64,000 bases of DNA from Allobosea lathyri (GTDB lineage Bacteria > Pseudomonadota > Alphaproteobacteria > Rhizobiales > Beijerinckiaceae). Location: contig NZ_FNUY01000001.1 of the NCBI RefSeq assembly GCF_900108245.1, positions 558,001 to 622,000 of the forward strand, read 5' to 3'. Below the pieces are notes generated by a model that did no database searches, was not told where the DNA came from, and saw only the letters and a list, made by a program, of their open reading frames with translations. Of the stretch, positions 25,279 to 35,592 are shown piece by piece (within the stretch, counting starts at the first letter, position 1; every line of letters begins with the position of its first letter). Position numbers and translations under genes: made by a program.

Positions 25279-28278
25279 ATGACCGAAAATACCGCCGACA
25301 AGGCCGCCGCCGTCGATTATTCGCAGACGCTGTTCCTGCCGCAGACCGAGTTCCCGATGCGTGCCGGCCTGCCGCAGCGCGAGCCGGAACTGCTGGCGCG
25401 CTGGGCCAGGATGGACCTCTACCGCAAGCTGCGCGAGGCGGCGAAGGGACGGGACCGCTTCATACTGCATGACGGCCCTCCCTATGCGAACGGCAACATC
25501 CATATCGGCCATGCGCTCAACAAGATCCTCAAGGACCTCGTCGTGCGCTCGCAGCAGATGCTCGGCCACGACTCAAATTATGTGCCCGGCTGGGACTGCC
25601 ATGGCCTGCCGATCGAATGGAAGATCGAGGAGCAGTATCGCGCAAAGGGGCTGAACAAGGATGACGTTGATGTCGTCGAGTTCCGCCGGGAATGCCGCGC
25701 CTTCGCCGAGAGCTGGGTCGATATCCAGCGCAACGAATTCAAGCGGCTGGGGGTCGAGGGCGACTGGGCCGATCCCTATCTGACCATGGCCTATGGCGCG
25801 GAAGCGCAGATCGCCCGCGAGATCATGAAGTTCGCCGAGACGGCGCAACTCTATCGCGGCTCCAAGCCGGTGATGTGGTCGGTGGTCGAGAAGACCGCGC
25901 TCGCCGAGGCCGAGGTCGAATACGAGGAGCATGTCAGCGACACGGTGTTCGTGGCGTTTCCGGTGCTGGGCGAAGACCTGCTGGCCGGCACCTCCGTTGT
26001 CATCTGGACGACCACGCCCTGGACGATGCCGGGCAACCGCGCGATCTCCTTCCACCACAAGATCGCCTATGGCCTTTACCGCGTCACCGCGGCGCCCGAG
26101 CAGAACTGGGCCAAGGTCGGCGCGACCTATGTGCTCGCCAAGAACCTGGCAGAGTCCGTGTTCAAGGCGGCCAAGGTCGACGCCTTCGAACTGGTTCGCG
26201 ATGTCGATGCGGCAAGCCTCGCCGATCTGACCGCAGCCCACCCCCTGCGCGGCAATGGCTACGACTTCGACGTGCCCCTGCTCGACGGCGACCATGTCAC
26301 CGACGAGGCCGGTACGGGCTTTGTCCACACCGCGCCCGGTCACGGCCGCGAGGACTTCGACATCTGGATGGCCAATGGCCGCCAGTTGCAGGCACGCGGC
26401 ATCGAGACCCACATTCCCTACACCGTCGATGCCGATGGCCGCTTCACCAGGGATGCCCCAGGCTTTGAGGGGGCTCAGGTCATCACCGACAAGGGCGAGA
26501 AGGGCAACGCCAACGAGGTCGTCATCAAGGCGCTTGCCGCCTCTGGAAATCTCGTCGCGCGCGGCCGCCTGAAGCACCAGTATCCGCATAGCTGGCGCTC
26601 GAAGAAGCCGGTGATCTTCCGCAACACGCCGCAATGGTTCATCGCCATGGACAAGGCGATCGGCGAGGCTCCGTCTCCCACCGGCATCGGCGAGATCGCC
26701 CCATCGCTCGGCGGCAATGTCGACACGCTCCGCAACCGCGCGCTGCGGGCGATCCAGGAGACCCAGTGGGTTCCCGCCGCCGGCGAGAACCGCATCAACG
26801 GCATGATCGCCAACCGCCCCGACTGGGTGGTCTCGCGCCAGCGCGCCTGGGGCGTCCCGATCACGGTCTTCGTCGAGAAGGAAACCTCTGCGATCCTGGT
26901 CGATGCCAGGGTCAATGCAGCCATCGCCGCCGCCTTCGAGGCTGAGGGCGCCGACGCCTGGTTCACCGACACCGACGGCGCGCGCTTCCTTGCGCCTTTC
27001 GGCTACGAGCCCGCGAAATACGAGCGCGTCACCGACGTGCTCGACGTCTGGTTCGATTCAGGCTCGACCCATGCCTTCACGCTGGAGAAGCGGCCCGATC
27101 TGCGCGCCCGCCGGCGTGGCGACGGCGGCAACGACCGCGTGATGTATCTCGAAGGCTCCGACCAGCATCGCGGCTGGTTCCATTCGAGCCTGCTCGAAAG
27201 CTGCGGCACGCGCGGCCGCGCGCCCTATGACATCGTCCTGACCCACGGCTTCTGCCTGGACGAGAAGGGCGAGAAGATGTCGAAGTCGAAAGGCAACGTC
27301 ACCGCGCCGCAGGACGTCATCAAGGACAGCGGCGCCGACATCCTGCGCCTCTGGGTGGCAGCGTCGGATTATTCCGACGATCTGCGCATCGGCAAGGAGA
27401 TCCTCAAGACCTTCGTCGAGACCTATCGCAAGCTGCGCAACACCACCCGCTGGATGCTCGGCACGCTCGCCCATTTCAGCGAGCATACCCGTGTCGAGGA
27501 GCCTGCCTCGATGCCGGAGCTGGAGCGGCTGATGCTGCACCGGCTGGCCGAACTCGGGCCCCAGGTCGCGGATGCCTATCGCACCTACGACTACAAGAAG
27601 GTCGTAAACCTGCTCTCGCAGTTCATGAATACCGAGCTTTCGGCGTTCTATTTCGACATCCGCAAGGACGCGCTCTATTGCGATCCCCTGTCGAGCCATG
27701 TTCGCAAGAGCGCGCTGACGGTCGTCGACCATCTTTTCCGTTGCCTCGCCACCTGGCTGGCGCCGATCCTGGTCTTCACGACCGAGGAGGCCTGGCTGGA
27801 GCGTTATCCCGAGCTGAAGGGTCTGGACGGCTCCGTCCATCTCGAACTCTTCGCCGAGGCACCCGAAAGCTGGCTCGATCCGGAACTCGCCGAGCGCTGG
27901 AGCAAGATCCGCCGCGTCCGTCGCGTCGTCACCGGCGCGCTGGAGCTGGAGCGGGCGGGCAAGCGCATCGGCTCCTCGCTGGAAGCGGCGCCGACCGTCT
28001 TCATCAGCGATCCTGACCTGCATGCGGCCCTGTCGGGGCTCGATCTCGCCGAGATCAGCATCACCTCGGGCATTGCGATCATTGCCGGCGAGGGGCCCGA
28101 AGACGCCTTCCGTCTGGCTGATGTCCCGGGCGTCGCGGTGGTTTCGACCCGCGCGCCGGGCGTGAAATGCGCCCGGTCGTGGAAATATTTCGATCCAGCG
28201 ACGGCCGATCCGGCCTATCCCGAGGTGACCGCGCGCGATGCCAAGGCGCTGCGCGAACTCGGGAAGCATGCGCGATGA
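25279..28278 (+). CDS. ileS: Isoleucyl-tRNA synthetase
   Basis: 999 residues, class I synthetase. The HIGH motif is at 75-78 (GNIHIGHAL), the editing domain includes [14 protein letters not shown] and [16 protein letters not shown], and the KMSKS loop is at 666-670 ([11 protein letters not shown]). It charges tRNA-Ile and edits valine. ATG at 25279 is preferred because MTEN...DYSQTLFLP resembles related proteins; the upstream ATG at 25240 is possible. A C-terminal zinc-finger with four Cys, found in the E. coli type, is not evident. The stop overlaps the lspA start by four bases. Confidence 0.97.
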   Translation: MTENTADKAAAVDYSQTLFLPQTEFPMRAGLPQREPELLARWARMDLYRKLREAAKGRDRFILHDGPPYANGNIHIGHALNKILKDLVVRSQQMLGHDSNYVPGWDCHGLPIEWKIEEQYRAKGLNKDDVDVVEFRRECRAFAESWVDIQRNEFKRLGVEGDWADPYLTMAYGAEAQIAREIMKFAETAQLYRGSKPVMWSVVEKTALAEAEVEYEEHVSDTVFVAFPVLGEDLLAGTSVVIWTTTPWTMPGNRAISFHHKIAYGLYRVTAAPEQNWAKVGATYVLAKNLAESVFKAAKVDAFELVRDVDAASLADLTAAHPLRGNGYDFDVPLLDGDHVTDEAGTGFVHTAPGHGREDFDIWMANGRQLQARGIETHIPYTVDADGRFTRDAPGFEGAQVITDKGEKGNANEVVIKALAASGNLVARGRLKHQYPHSWRSKKPVIFRNTPQWFIAMDKAIGEAPSPTGIGEIAPSLGGNVDTLRNRALRAIQETQWVPAAGENRINGMIANRPDWVVSRQRAWGVPITVFVEKETSAILVDARVNAAIAAAFEAEGADAWFTDTDGARFLAPFGYEPAKYERVTDVLDVWFDSGSTHAFTLEKRPDLRARRRGDGGNDRVMYLEGSDQHRGWFHSSLLESCGTRGRAPYDIVLTHGFCLDEKGEKMSKSKGNVTAPQDVIKDSGADILRLWVAASDYSDDLRIGKEILKTFVETYRKLRNTTRWMLGTLAHFSEHTRVEEPASMPELERLMLHRLAELGPQVADAYRTYDYKKVVNLLSQFMNTELSAFYFDIRKDALYCDPLSSHVRKSALTVVDHLFRCLATWLAPILVFTTEEAWLERYPELKGLDGSVHLELFAEAPESWLDPELAERWSKIRRVRRVVTGALELERAGKRIGSSLEAAPTVFISDPDLHAALSGLDLAEISITSGIAIIAGEGPEDAFRLADVPGVAVVSTRAPGVKCARSWKYFDPATADPAYPEVTARDAKALRELGKHAR

Positions 28279-28757
28279 GCCCAGTGCGTCGTCTGGGGCT
28301 TGCGATCGTGGCCATCGTCTTCCTGGCCGACCAGGCGCTCAAGCTATGGCTGCTCTTCGGGGTGCGGCTGGCCGAGACCGGCCCGTTCGCGGTCACGCCC
28401 TTCATGGACATCGTGCTCGCCTGGAATCGCGGCATCTCCTACGGGCTGTTCCAGCAGGATGGCATGATCGGGCGCTGGTTCCTGGTCGTCGTGTCCTTCA
28501 TGGCGGCCATCTGGCTGTGGCGCTGGATGTGGCGCGCCGAGGGCCGCCTGACGGTGGTGAGCCTTGCGCTGATCATCGGCGGCGCGCTCGGAAACGGCGT
28601 TGACCGCGCGGTTTACGGGGCGGTCGTCGACTTCGTGCACCTCTATTACGGCAGCTTCAGCTGGTACATCTTCAACATCGCTGATGCGGCCATCGTTGTC
28701 GGGGTGCTCGGTCTGCTATATGAGTCCTTCCGTCCGAATGCTGAAAAGATGGCTTAA
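28275..28757 (+). CDS. lspA: Lipoprotein signal peptidase (signal peptidase II)
   Basis: 160 residues with four membrane helices. The catalytic aspartates are in [13 protein letters not shown] (about Asp119) and [11 protein letters not shown] (about Asp137), with the supporting [10 protein letters not shown] motif. It cleaves the signal peptide of lipid-modified prolipoproteins in the inner membrane. The ATG overlaps the ileS stop (ATGA), the standard ileS-lspA coupling. Confidence 0.96.
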   Translation: MSPVRRLGLAIVAIVFLADQALKLWLLFGVRLAETGPFAVTPFMDIVLAWNRGISYGLFQQDGMIGRWFLVVVSFMAAIWLWRWMWRAEGRLTVVSLALIIGGALGNGVDRAVYGAVVDFVHLYYGSFSWYIFNIADAAIVVGVLGLLYESFRPNAEKMA

Positions 28758-28831
28758 CCTGGGTTCCGCCATCGTTTTGCCGTTCGTCTAGGGTTGAGAC
28801 GGGGATGAGATTTTCCCGAGGGAGATTTGAC

Positions 28832-29482
28832 ATGGCTCATCGCACCCGCGTGACGCATCTTCTGCTGGCCGGCGGGCTTCTGCTCGCTGCGTCGCCGGCT
28901 TTCGCGCAGGAAGGCGTCCTTTTTCAGAATCTGATGAAGGGCGTCATCGGCACTGGCGGTGCCGACGACTCGATCGAATATCGTCAGCGCCCGCCGCTCG
29001 TCGTTCCCCCCGGTTCGGCCTTGCCGCGCCCGCAGGAGCCTTCGAGCACGCGCAATGCCGCCTGGCCCAACGACCCCGACGTTGCCAAGAGGCGCGCCGA
29101 CAGCGCCGCTGCCCGCGTTCCGGCGGGAACGAAGGAGGCGTATCGCAACAACCCGATGCTCAGCCAGGAAGAGCTGCGGCGTGGCCGGATCGCCCGTGGC
29201 GAAGAGGCGCCGATGACGGTTGAGGAGCATAGCAACTACAACAACCAGATCGCTCCGATCCGGATCGGCAAGGAAGTTGCCTCCCGCCGCAACCAGACCG
29301 AGATCGACACGCTCGCCTATGGCCAGGAGCCGCCGCGGCGCCTGCTGTCCGAGCCTCCTGTCGGCTATCGTCGTCCCGCCGGCAGCGCGGCGCTTGGCCC
29401 CGGCCAGGGTGGCCCGGTCGAGGACAAGCAGGCGGTCGGTCAGCGTGAATTCGCGACGGGCGCCGGCCCGGTCATGCAGTAA
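28832..29482 (+). CDS. Secreted protein of unknown function in the lspA / M16 peptidase cluster
   Basis: 216 residues with a clear signal peptide (about 1-26, ending SPAFA-Q). The mature part is rich in Pro, Arg and Gln with little predicted fold. It contains SIEYRQRPPLVVPPGSALP, reminiscent of the PPLVVPP segment of DUF3035/BamF-like proteins that occupy this same locus in other alphaproteobacteria, but it has no lipobox Cys, so the relation is uncertain. ATG at 28832 follows a strong GAGGGAG site. A role in the outer-membrane assembly machinery is only a hypothesis from position. Confidence 0.75.
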   Translation: MAHRTRVTHLLLAGGLLLAASPAFAQEGVLFQNLMKGVIGTGGADDSIEYRQRPPLVVPPGSALPRPQEPSSTRNAAWPNDPDVAKRRADSAAARVPAGTKEAYRNNPMLSQEELRRGRIARGEEAPMTVEEHSNYNNQIAPIRIGKEVASRRNQTEIDTLAYGQEPPRRLLSEPPVGYRRPAGSAALGPGQGGPVEDKQAVGQREFATGAGPVMQ

Positions 29483-29600
29483 GACGCAGCCGCTCGTTCC
29501 GCGTCGGTGGAAACGAGCGGTCGCCAATCGGCAGCCGGGCTCTGGCGCCGCCGGAGCTGCAGCACTATGTCCTGAGCGACGGGATGTCTTCCCGCACGAT

Positions 29601-29644
29601 CCATTGCGATTCTCGATCCGTTGCGATTCATTCCATTGCGATTC
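29601..29644 (+). repeat. Triple short direct repeat in the M16 gene leader
   Basis: CC(A/G)TTGCGATTC occurs three times, at 29601-29612, 29618-29629 and 29633-29644, 23-66 bases before the peptidase ATG at 29667. Spacing of 17 and 15 bases. Could be a duplication scar or a regulator-binding array. Confidence 0.7.
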
Positions 29645-29666
29645 ATGGAGACGGCTTCAGGTGAAC

Positions 29667-30950
29667 ATGCATTCGCGCCAATCCCAGGCCGCCCAGCCGG
29701 TCGAATCGTTCCGGCTCGGCAATGGGATGGATGTCGTGGTTGTGCCCGACAGGCGCGCGCCGATCGTCACCCACATGGTCTGGTATCGCAACGGCTCCGC
29801 GGATGATCCGGCGGCTAAGTCCGGCATCGCGCATTTCCTCGAGCATCTGATGTTCAAGGGCACCGCGCGCTGGCCGGCCGGCGAGTTCTCCAAGATCGTC
29901 GCCGGCTTCGGCGGCCAGGAGAACGCCTTCACCTCCTTCGACTACACCGCCTATTTCCAGCGTGTGCCGAAGGAGCATCTGCGCGCGATGATGGATTACG
30001 AGGCCGACCGGATGACCGGGCTGGCCTTCGATGAAAGCGTCGTCGGACCCGAGCGCGACGTCGTGCTGGAAGAACGCCGCATGCGCGTCGATTCCGACCC
30101 GGCAGCTCAACTCGGCGAGGAGTTCTCCTCCGCGCTCTTCGTGCACCACCCTTACGGCACGCCGATCATCGGTTGGGAGCACGAGATCGAGGGCTTGAGC
30201 CGCGACGACGCCTTCACCTACTATCAGCGCTTCTACACACCCGAGAACGCGATCCTCGTGGTTGCCGGCGATGTCGAGGCCGCGGAGGTGCGCAAGCTCG
30301 CCGAAGAGACCTATGGCGCGATCGCCGCACGCGGCGCGCCGCCGGTCCGCAACCGCCCGATCGAGCCCGATCCGCGCGCCTCGCGTCGCGTGACCCTAAA
30401 CGATCCCCGCGTGCACCAGCCCTCGCTCAGGCGCGGCTGGCTGACACCCACCTACACGAGTGGCGACCGCAACGAGGTCTTCGCGCTGGAAATCGTGGCC
30501 GAGATCCTCGGCGGCGGCACGACGTCGCGGCTCTATCGCAAGCTTTGCGTCGAGGACGAACTTGCCGCGGGCGCCAACGCCTATTTCATGGGCTCGATGG
30601 TCGATCGCGCCGCCTTCCAGCTTTCGGCGAGCCCGCGACCCGGCGTCGAGATGGCGGCGCTGGAGGCTGGGCTCGATGCGGCGCTGGCAGCCTTTCTCGC
30701 TGACGGTCCCAGCGAACTCGAATTAGCCCGTGCCCGCACGCGGCTGGTGGCCGAGACGATCTTCGCCCGCGACAGCCAGTCCTCGCTGGCTCGCATCTTC
30801 GGCTCCTCCCTGGCGGTCGGCGAGACGGTCGCGGACGTTCTGGCCTGGCCCGAGCGTATCGAGGCGGTGTCGCGCGACGCCGTTGTCGAGGCGGCCCGTC
30901 GCTATCTCCGGCCCGACCGCTCGGTCACCGGCCTTCTGCTGCCGGCCTGA
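29667..30950 (+). CDS. M16 family zinc metallopeptidase (active subunit)
   Basis: 427 residues. The inverted zinc motif HxxEH is at 58-62 (GIAHFLEHLMFKGT), and the distal metal-binding Glu is in the VVLEERRMR region. Members are processing or oligopeptide-degrading proteases related to mitochondrial processing peptidase. No signal peptide is evident at the ATG (29667), which follows AGGTGA; a GTG at 29661 is also possible. The next gene encodes a homologue without the zinc motif, and the two probably form a heterodimer, as known for paired M16B proteins. Confidence 0.92.
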   Translation: MHSRQSQAAQPVESFRLGNGMDVVVVPDRRAPIVTHMVWYRNGSADDPAAKSGIAHFLEHLMFKGTARWPAGEFSKIVAGFGGQENAFTSFDYTAYFQRVPKEHLRAMMDYEADRMTGLAFDESVVGPERDVVLEERRMRVDSDPAAQLGEEFSSALFVHHPYGTPIIGWEHEIEGLSRDDAFTYYQRFYTPENAILVVAGDVEAAEVRKLAEETYGAIAARGAPPVRNRPIEPDPRASRRVTLNDPRVHQPSLRRGWLTPTYTSGDRNEVFALEIVAEILGGGTTSRLYRKLCVEDELAAGANAYFMGSMVDRAAFQLSASPRPGVEMAALEAGLDAALAAFLADGPSELELARARTRLVAETIFARDSQSSLARIFGSSLAVGETVADVLAWPERIEAVSRDAVVEAARRYLRPDRSVTGLLLPA

Positions 30951-31007
30951 CCGGACTGCTCCATCTTGAACAGGCGGGGCGATGTACTCCCGCCGACAGG
31001 AAGCGAC

Positions 31008-32303
31008 ATGAACGCGCCCATCCCAGCCGCTCTTTCGACGCTTGCCGGCCCCTCGGTCGCCGTGCAGAAAATCCGCTCTCCCGCCGGGGTCGAAGCCTGG
31101 CTGGTTGAGGAGCACAGCCTGCCGCTGATCGCCGTCGACTTCGCCTTCGATGGCGGCGCGGCGCGTGATCCAGAAAATGCCGCCGGCAGCGCCTATCTGA
31201 TCTCCGGCCTGTTGGACGAGGGCGCGGGCGATCTCGATGCCGAGGCGTTCCAGGGCAAGATGGCCGACCATGCCATCAGCCTGGGTTTCGACGCCCGCCG
31301 CGACGATTTCCATGGGCATCTCCAGACGCTGTCGCGCCATCGCGACACCGCCTTCGATTTGCTCGCGCTTGCCGTCAACGCGCCGCGCTTCGACACTGAC
31401 GCGGTCGCGCGGGTGAAGTCCCAGATCATCGCCGGCCTGCAACGCCAGGCGCAGAATCCCGAAACGCTCTGCCGCAACGCGCTCTTCGCCGCCGCCTATC
31501 CCGGCCACGCCTATGGCCGCCCCGAAAAGGGCGATGTCGACAGCGTCTCGCGGCTTGAGCCGGCTGCGCTGAAGACCCTGTCGCGCAATTTCCTGAGCCG
31601 TGCCGGCCTGAAGGTGGTCGTCGTCGGCGATATCACGCCTGAGGAACTGTCGGCGCGTCTCGATCAGATCTTTGGCGCGTTGCCGGTCGGAACGCCGCGC
31701 GCGCTGCCGGGCGAGGCCCTGCCCATCCAGGGCCTCGGCCAGACCCATGTCATCGATCTCGACGTGCCGCAGACCGTGCTGCGTTTCGTCGGCCCGGGCC
31801 TGATGCGGCACGATCCTGACTTCATCGCGGGCAACGTGCTCAATCATATCCTCGGCGGTTCGGCCTTCACCTCGCGCCTGTTTCTCGAAGTGCGCGAGAA
31901 GCGCGGCCTCGCCTATGGCGTCTCCTCCAGTCTGCTGCCGCTGCGCGAAGGCGCGATGCTGGTCGGCGGCACGGCGACGCGCAACGATCGCGCCGCGGAA
32001 TCGCTTGTCGTCATCCGCGAGGAGATGGCCAAGCTCGCGAATGAAGGCCCCAGCGAGCATGAGGTCCAGGAAGCCAAGAACTACATCATCGGCTCCTACC
32101 CGCTGCGCTTCGACACCTCGCCCAAGATCGCGGCGGAATTGCTCGGCCTTGCGATCAACGGCTTCGAGCCCGAGTTCCTGGCGGAGCGCAACCAGCTTTT
32201 CGCAGCCGTGACGCTGGCCGATGTCCAGCGCGTCGCCCAGCGCCTCTTCGGCGATCCGCGCCTGCTCGTTCAGGCCGTCGGCCGCCCGGCCGGCCTGGTC
32301 TGA
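31008..32303 (+). CDS. M16 family protein without zinc motif (inactive partner subunit)
   Basis: 431 residues, same fold as the preceding peptidase. At the position of HxxEH it has GSAYLISGLLDEG, so zinc cannot be bound. It keeps the Arg/Tyr-bearing loop REKRGLAYGV, which in M16B heterodimers helps hold substrate in the active site of the partner. ATG at 31008 has AGGAAG upstream. Cotranscribed with the active subunit 57 bases upstream. The likely role is substrate binding in a two-subunit peptidase. Confidence 0.9.
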   Translation: MNAPIPAALSTLAGPSVAVQKIRSPAGVEAWLVEEHSLPLIAVDFAFDGGAARDPENAAGSAYLISGLLDEGAGDLDAEAFQGKMADHAISLGFDARRDDFHGHLQTLSRHRDTAFDLLALAVNAPRFDTDAVARVKSQIIAGLQRQAQNPETLCRNALFAAAYPGHAYGRPEKGDVDSVSRLEPAALKTLSRNFLSRAGLKVVVVGDITPEELSARLDQIFGALPVGTPRALPGEALPIQGLGQTHVIDLDVPQTVLRFVGPGLMRHDPDFIAGNVLNHILGGSAFTSRLFLEVREKRGLAYGVSSSLLPLREGAMLVGGTATRNDRAAESLVVIREEMAKLANEGPSEHEVQEAKNYIIGSYPLRFDTSPKIAAELLGLAINGFEPEFLAERNQLFAAVTLADVQRVAQRLFGDPRLLVQAVGRPAGLV

Positions 32304-32347
32304 AACCTGCTTCCCATCCTCCACCGCCTAGTGACGGATTGTCTCCA

Positions 32348-33670
32348 ATGCTCCAGCAAAGCTTCGATCTCGCGCTCGAATCCAAGGTCGGCAAAGGGGG
32401 CATTCCCGATGCGGCTTTCGAGAAGGCGCTGGCGGATGTGGCGCCCGCGCTGGCAAGGCTGAAGGGGCAGGCTGACGATCGTTCGCTGCCGCTGCTGCAC
32501 TTGCCGTCCGACACCGCCGATCTGCCGCCGGTCCATGCCGCGGCAAAGCGCTTGAAGCAGGGCGCGACGGATATCCTTGTGCTCGGCACCGGTGGCTCCA
32601 GCCTCGGCGGTCAGACGCTGGCGCAGCTTGCCGATTACGGCATCAGCGGCATTTCACGCTTCGCGCCTGACCCGCGCGTGCATTTCATCGATAATCTCGA
32701 CCCGGAGACCTATTCGAAGCTCCTTGCCGATCTGCCCTTCGCGACGACGAAATGCGTCGCGATCTCGAAATCGGGCGGCACCGGCGAGACATTGCTGCAG
32801 AGCATCGCCGTGATCACCGCCATGCGTGCGGCCGGCTTGAGCGATGGCGAGATCGGCGAGCGCTTCCAGGGCCTGTCCGAGCCTGCCAAGCCCGGCAAGC
32901 TGCATCCTCTGCGGGCGCTGCTCGAACCCTTCGGCGTGCCCTTTCTCGAACACCACACCGATATCGGTGGCCGTTATTCCGTCCTGACCAATTGCGGCCT
33001 GCTGCCGGCTGCCGCCCTCGGTTTGAACATCGAGGCTCTCCGTGCCGGTGCCGCCAAGGCCGTCGCCCCCGTGCTGGCGGGCAAGAGCGTTCGCGAGACG
33101 CCCGCTGCCATCGGGGCTGCCCTGCATCTCGCGGCCATGCGTTCGGGCAAGAACATCGCCGTGCTGATGCCCTATGCCGACAAGCTGGCGCTGCTGACGC
33201 GCTGGTGGATGCAGCTCTGGGCCGAGAGCCTCGGCAAGGACGGGCAGGGGACGCAGCCCGTCGGCGCGCTTGGACCCGTCGACCAGCATTCGCAGCAGCA
33301 GCTCTATCTCGCCGGTCCCAAGGACAAGTTCTTCACGGTCCTGACGGTCGGCGCCAAGGGCAAGGGCCCCAAGATCGATGCGGGCCTGGCCGGCAAGATC
33401 GGGCAGGATGATTTCGCCGGCAAGACCATTGGCGATCTCGTGGCGGCCCAGGGCGTCGCGATGATCGACACCTTCGCCAAGAACGGCTGTTCGGTGCGGC
33501 GCTTCCATACCGACCACATCGACGAGACCGTTCACGGCGAATTGCTGATGCATTTCATGCTGGAGACGATCCTGACCGGTTACGCGATGGGTGTTGATCC
33601 CTTCGATCAGCCGGCGGTCGAGGAAGCGAAACTCCTCGCCAAGCGCTATCTTGCCGAAGGGCGCAGCTGA
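32348..33670 (+). CDS. pgi: Glucose-6-phosphate isomerase
   Basis: 440 residues, shorter than the about 550 of E. coli Pgi because the N-terminal part is reduced. SIS-domain landmarks: LVLGTGGSSLGGQTL, CVAISKSGGTGETL for phosphate binding, IGGRYSVLTNCGLLPAAALG with the catalytic Arg region, and PVGALGPVDQHSQQQLYL with the catalytic Glu/His neighbourhood. It interconverts glucose 6-phosphate and fructose 6-phosphate. ATG at 32348; a TTG at 32339 is possible and the ribosome site is weak. Confidence 0.93.
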   Translation: MLQQSFDLALESKVGKGGIPDAAFEKALADVAPALARLKGQADDRSLPLLHLPSDTADLPPVHAAAKRLKQGATDILVLGTGGSSLGGQTLAQLADYGISGISRFAPDPRVHFIDNLDPETYSKLLADLPFATTKCVAISKSGGTGETLLQSIAVITAMRAAGLSDGEIGERFQGLSEPAKPGKLHPLRALLEPFGVPFLEHHTDIGGRYSVLTNCGLLPAAALGLNIEALRAGAAKAVAPVLAGKSVRETPAAIGAALHLAAMRSGKNIAVLMPYADKLALLTRWWMQLWAESLGKDGQGTQPVGALGPVDQHSQQQLYLAGPKDKFFTVLTVGAKGKGPKIDAGLAGKIGQDDFAGKTIGDLVAAQGVAMIDTFAKNGCSVRRFHTDHIDETVHGELLMHFMLETILTGYAMGVDPFDQPAVEEAKLLAKRYLAEGRS

Positions 33671-33692
33671 ACGATTCGTCGCCGGTCGCGTC

Positions 33693-33715
33693 ATGCTCGG
33701 GCTTGTCCCGAGCAT
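33693..33715. repeat. Short intergenic hairpin related to the 12.8-kb repeat
   Basis: ATGCTCGGG (33693-33701), five-base loop CTTGT, CCCGAGCAT (33707-33715), a perfect nine-base stem. Downstream at about 33751-33766 lies a mirrored GCCCGAGAATGACG, a degraded second arm. Same architecture as the arms at 12843-12939. Located between pgi and mutL. Confidence 0.8.
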
Positions 33716-33783
33716 CTCCTGCAAGAGATTCTCCGGGGTCTGCGGTTCGCATCGCCCGAGAATGACGAGAGCGCTTTGAAGCC

Positions 33784-35589
33784 ATGACCGTTCGCCGCCT
33801 CGATCCTGTTCTCGTCGACCGCATCGCCGCCGGCGAGGTGATCGAGCGGCCGGCTGCTGCCGTGAAGGAATTGGTCGAGAACGCGATCGACGCCGGCGCC
33901 CGCGCGATCACGGTGACGATCGCCGCCGGCGGGCGCGAACTGATCCGCGTCGTCGATGACGGCGCCGGCATGACGCCCGAGGATCTGGTGCTCGCGGTCG
34001 AGCGTCACGCCACCTCGAAGCTGCCGGATGGCGACCTGTTCGCGATCAACTCGCTCGGATTTCGCGGCGAGGCCCTGCCTTCCATCGGCTCGGTCGCGCG
34101 GCTCTCGATCGCCACCCGCCGGCATGATTCAGCCCATGGCCACGGGCTCGTGGTCGAGGCGGGCGAGAAGGGCGTGGTGCGCCCGGTCGCGGCGGCGCCC
34201 GGCACGCGCATCGAGGTCAGCGATCTCTTCGCCTTCACCCCGGCCCGCCTCAAATTCCTGAAGAGCGACCGCGCCGAGGCGCAGGCCGTTTCCGACATGC
34301 TGCGGCGCCTCGCCATCGCCCATCCCGCGATCCGCTTCGCTCTGGAGGGCGAGCATGTCAGCCCCTTCGACTGGGCGGCCGAGGCGCTGGGCGAAGATGG
34401 CCAGCTGCGCAGGCTTGGCCGTGCGCTCGGCCGCGATTTCCCCGAGAACGCGCTGAAGCTCGACGCCGCGCGCGAAGGCTTCCGCATCACCGGCTTTGTC
34501 GGCCTGCCGACCTTTCATCGCGGCACCTCGGCGGGCGTGCATCTGGCGGTCAATGGCCGGCCGGTGCGTGACAAGCTGCTGCTCTCGGCGGTGCGCGGCG
34601 CCTATGCCGACGTCGTCCCCCCCGACCGCCATCCCGTGCTGTTCCTCGACGTGCTCTGCGAGCCGCGTCTGGTCGACGTCAACGTCCACCCGGCCAAGAG
34701 CGAGGTGCGCTTCCGCGACCCGGCTTTGGTGCGCGGGCTTGTGGTTTCCGGACTGAAGGCGACGCTGGCCGAGGCCGGCCACCGCGCCACGACGACGGGT
34801 GGCGCGCGAACGCTGGAGGCCTTCCGCGCGGTCTTTTCCGGCGGCTCGGGAAACCTCTCCGTACCCCGGCCGAATTTTGCCGCAGTGCCCGCCTGGCCGC
34901 TGCCTTCGGACGGGTTTGGAGCAGTTCCGCAGCACGGTTTCGAGGGTTTCGCCGCCCCCTCCGCCGATGCTCGCGCCCATGCGGCCGAGCCGGCCCCGGA
35001 CGCTTTTGATCGGCCGCTTGGCGCTGCGCGAGCTCAGTTGCACGAGACCTATATCGTCGCCCAGACGCGCGAGGGCGTGGTCATCGTCGATCAGCATGCC
35101 GCTCATGAGCGATTGGTCTATGAGCGGCTGAAGGCCGAGCGCGCCAGAACCGGCATAGCCCGGCAGGCACTGCTGCTGCCCGAGGTCGTCGAACTCGACC
35201 CGGTCGATGCCGACCGGCTGAATGCCTCCTCAGACGAGCTTGCGACATTGGGGCTCGGCATCGAGCCCTTCGGTCCGGGCGCGGTGCTGGTGCGCGAGGC
35301 GCCGAGCCAGCTTGCCGGCGGCAATCTCCAGAAGCTGGTGCGCGATGTCGCCGATGCGCTGGCCGAGCATGGCACTGCAGGCTCGCTGGAGCGCCGCCTC
35401 GACCATGTGCTGGCGACGATGGCCTGCCATAATTCGGTGCGCGCCGGCCGGCGCCTGCGGCCCGAGGAAATGGACGCGCTCCTGCGTGAAATGGAAGTCA
35501 CGCCCAATTCCGGCCAGTGCAACCACGGCCGGCCGACCTATGTCGAGTTGAAACTGTCGGATATCGAACGGCTGTTCGGGCGGCGGTAA
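33784..35589 (+). CDS. mutL: DNA mismatch repair protein MutL
   Basis: 601 residues. The N-terminal GHKL ATPase has [26 protein letters not shown] and [21 protein letters not shown] marks the end of the transducer domain. A Pro/Ala-rich linker leads to the C-terminal dimerisation domain with [12 protein letters not shown] at about 436, the metal-binding nicking-endonuclease motif, plus ACHNSVRAG and GQCNHGRPT. Unlike E. coli MutL it should therefore be an endonuclease. Its stop lies three bases from the convergent rsmD stop. Confidence 0.97.
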   Translation: MTVRRLDPVLVDRIAAGEVIERPAAAVKELVENAIDAGARAITVTIAAGGRELIRVVDDGAGMTPEDLVLAVERHATSKLPDGDLFAINSLGFRGEALPSIGSVARLSIATRRHDSAHGHGLVVEAGEKGVVRPVAAAPGTRIEVSDLFAFTPARLKFLKSDRAEAQAVSDMLRRLAIAHPAIRFALEGEHVSPFDWAAEALGEDGQLRRLGRALGRDFPENALKLDAAREGFRITGFVGLPTFHRGTSAGVHLAVNGRPVRDKLLLSAVRGAYADVVPPDRHPVLFLDVLCEPRLVDVNVHPAKSEVRFRDPALVRGLVVSGLKATLAEAGHRATTTGGARTLEAFRAVFSGGSGNLSVPRPNFAAVPAWPLPSDGFGAVPQHGFEGFAAPSADARAHAAEPAPDAFDRPLGAARAQLHETYIVAQTREGVVIVDQHAAHERLVYERLKAERARTGIARQALLLPEVVELDPVDADRLNASSDELATLGLGIEPFGPGAVLVREAPSQLAGGNLQKLVRDVADALAEHGTAGSLERRLDHVLATMACHNSVRAGRRLRPEEMDALLREMEVTPNSGQCNHGRPTYVELKLSDIERLFGRR

Positions 35590-35592
35590 GCG

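Noticed and set aside
29220..29666. N-terminal extension of the M16 peptidase
   Set aside because: It overlaps the secreted-protein gene in another frame and is Arg/Ser-rich without M16 similarity.
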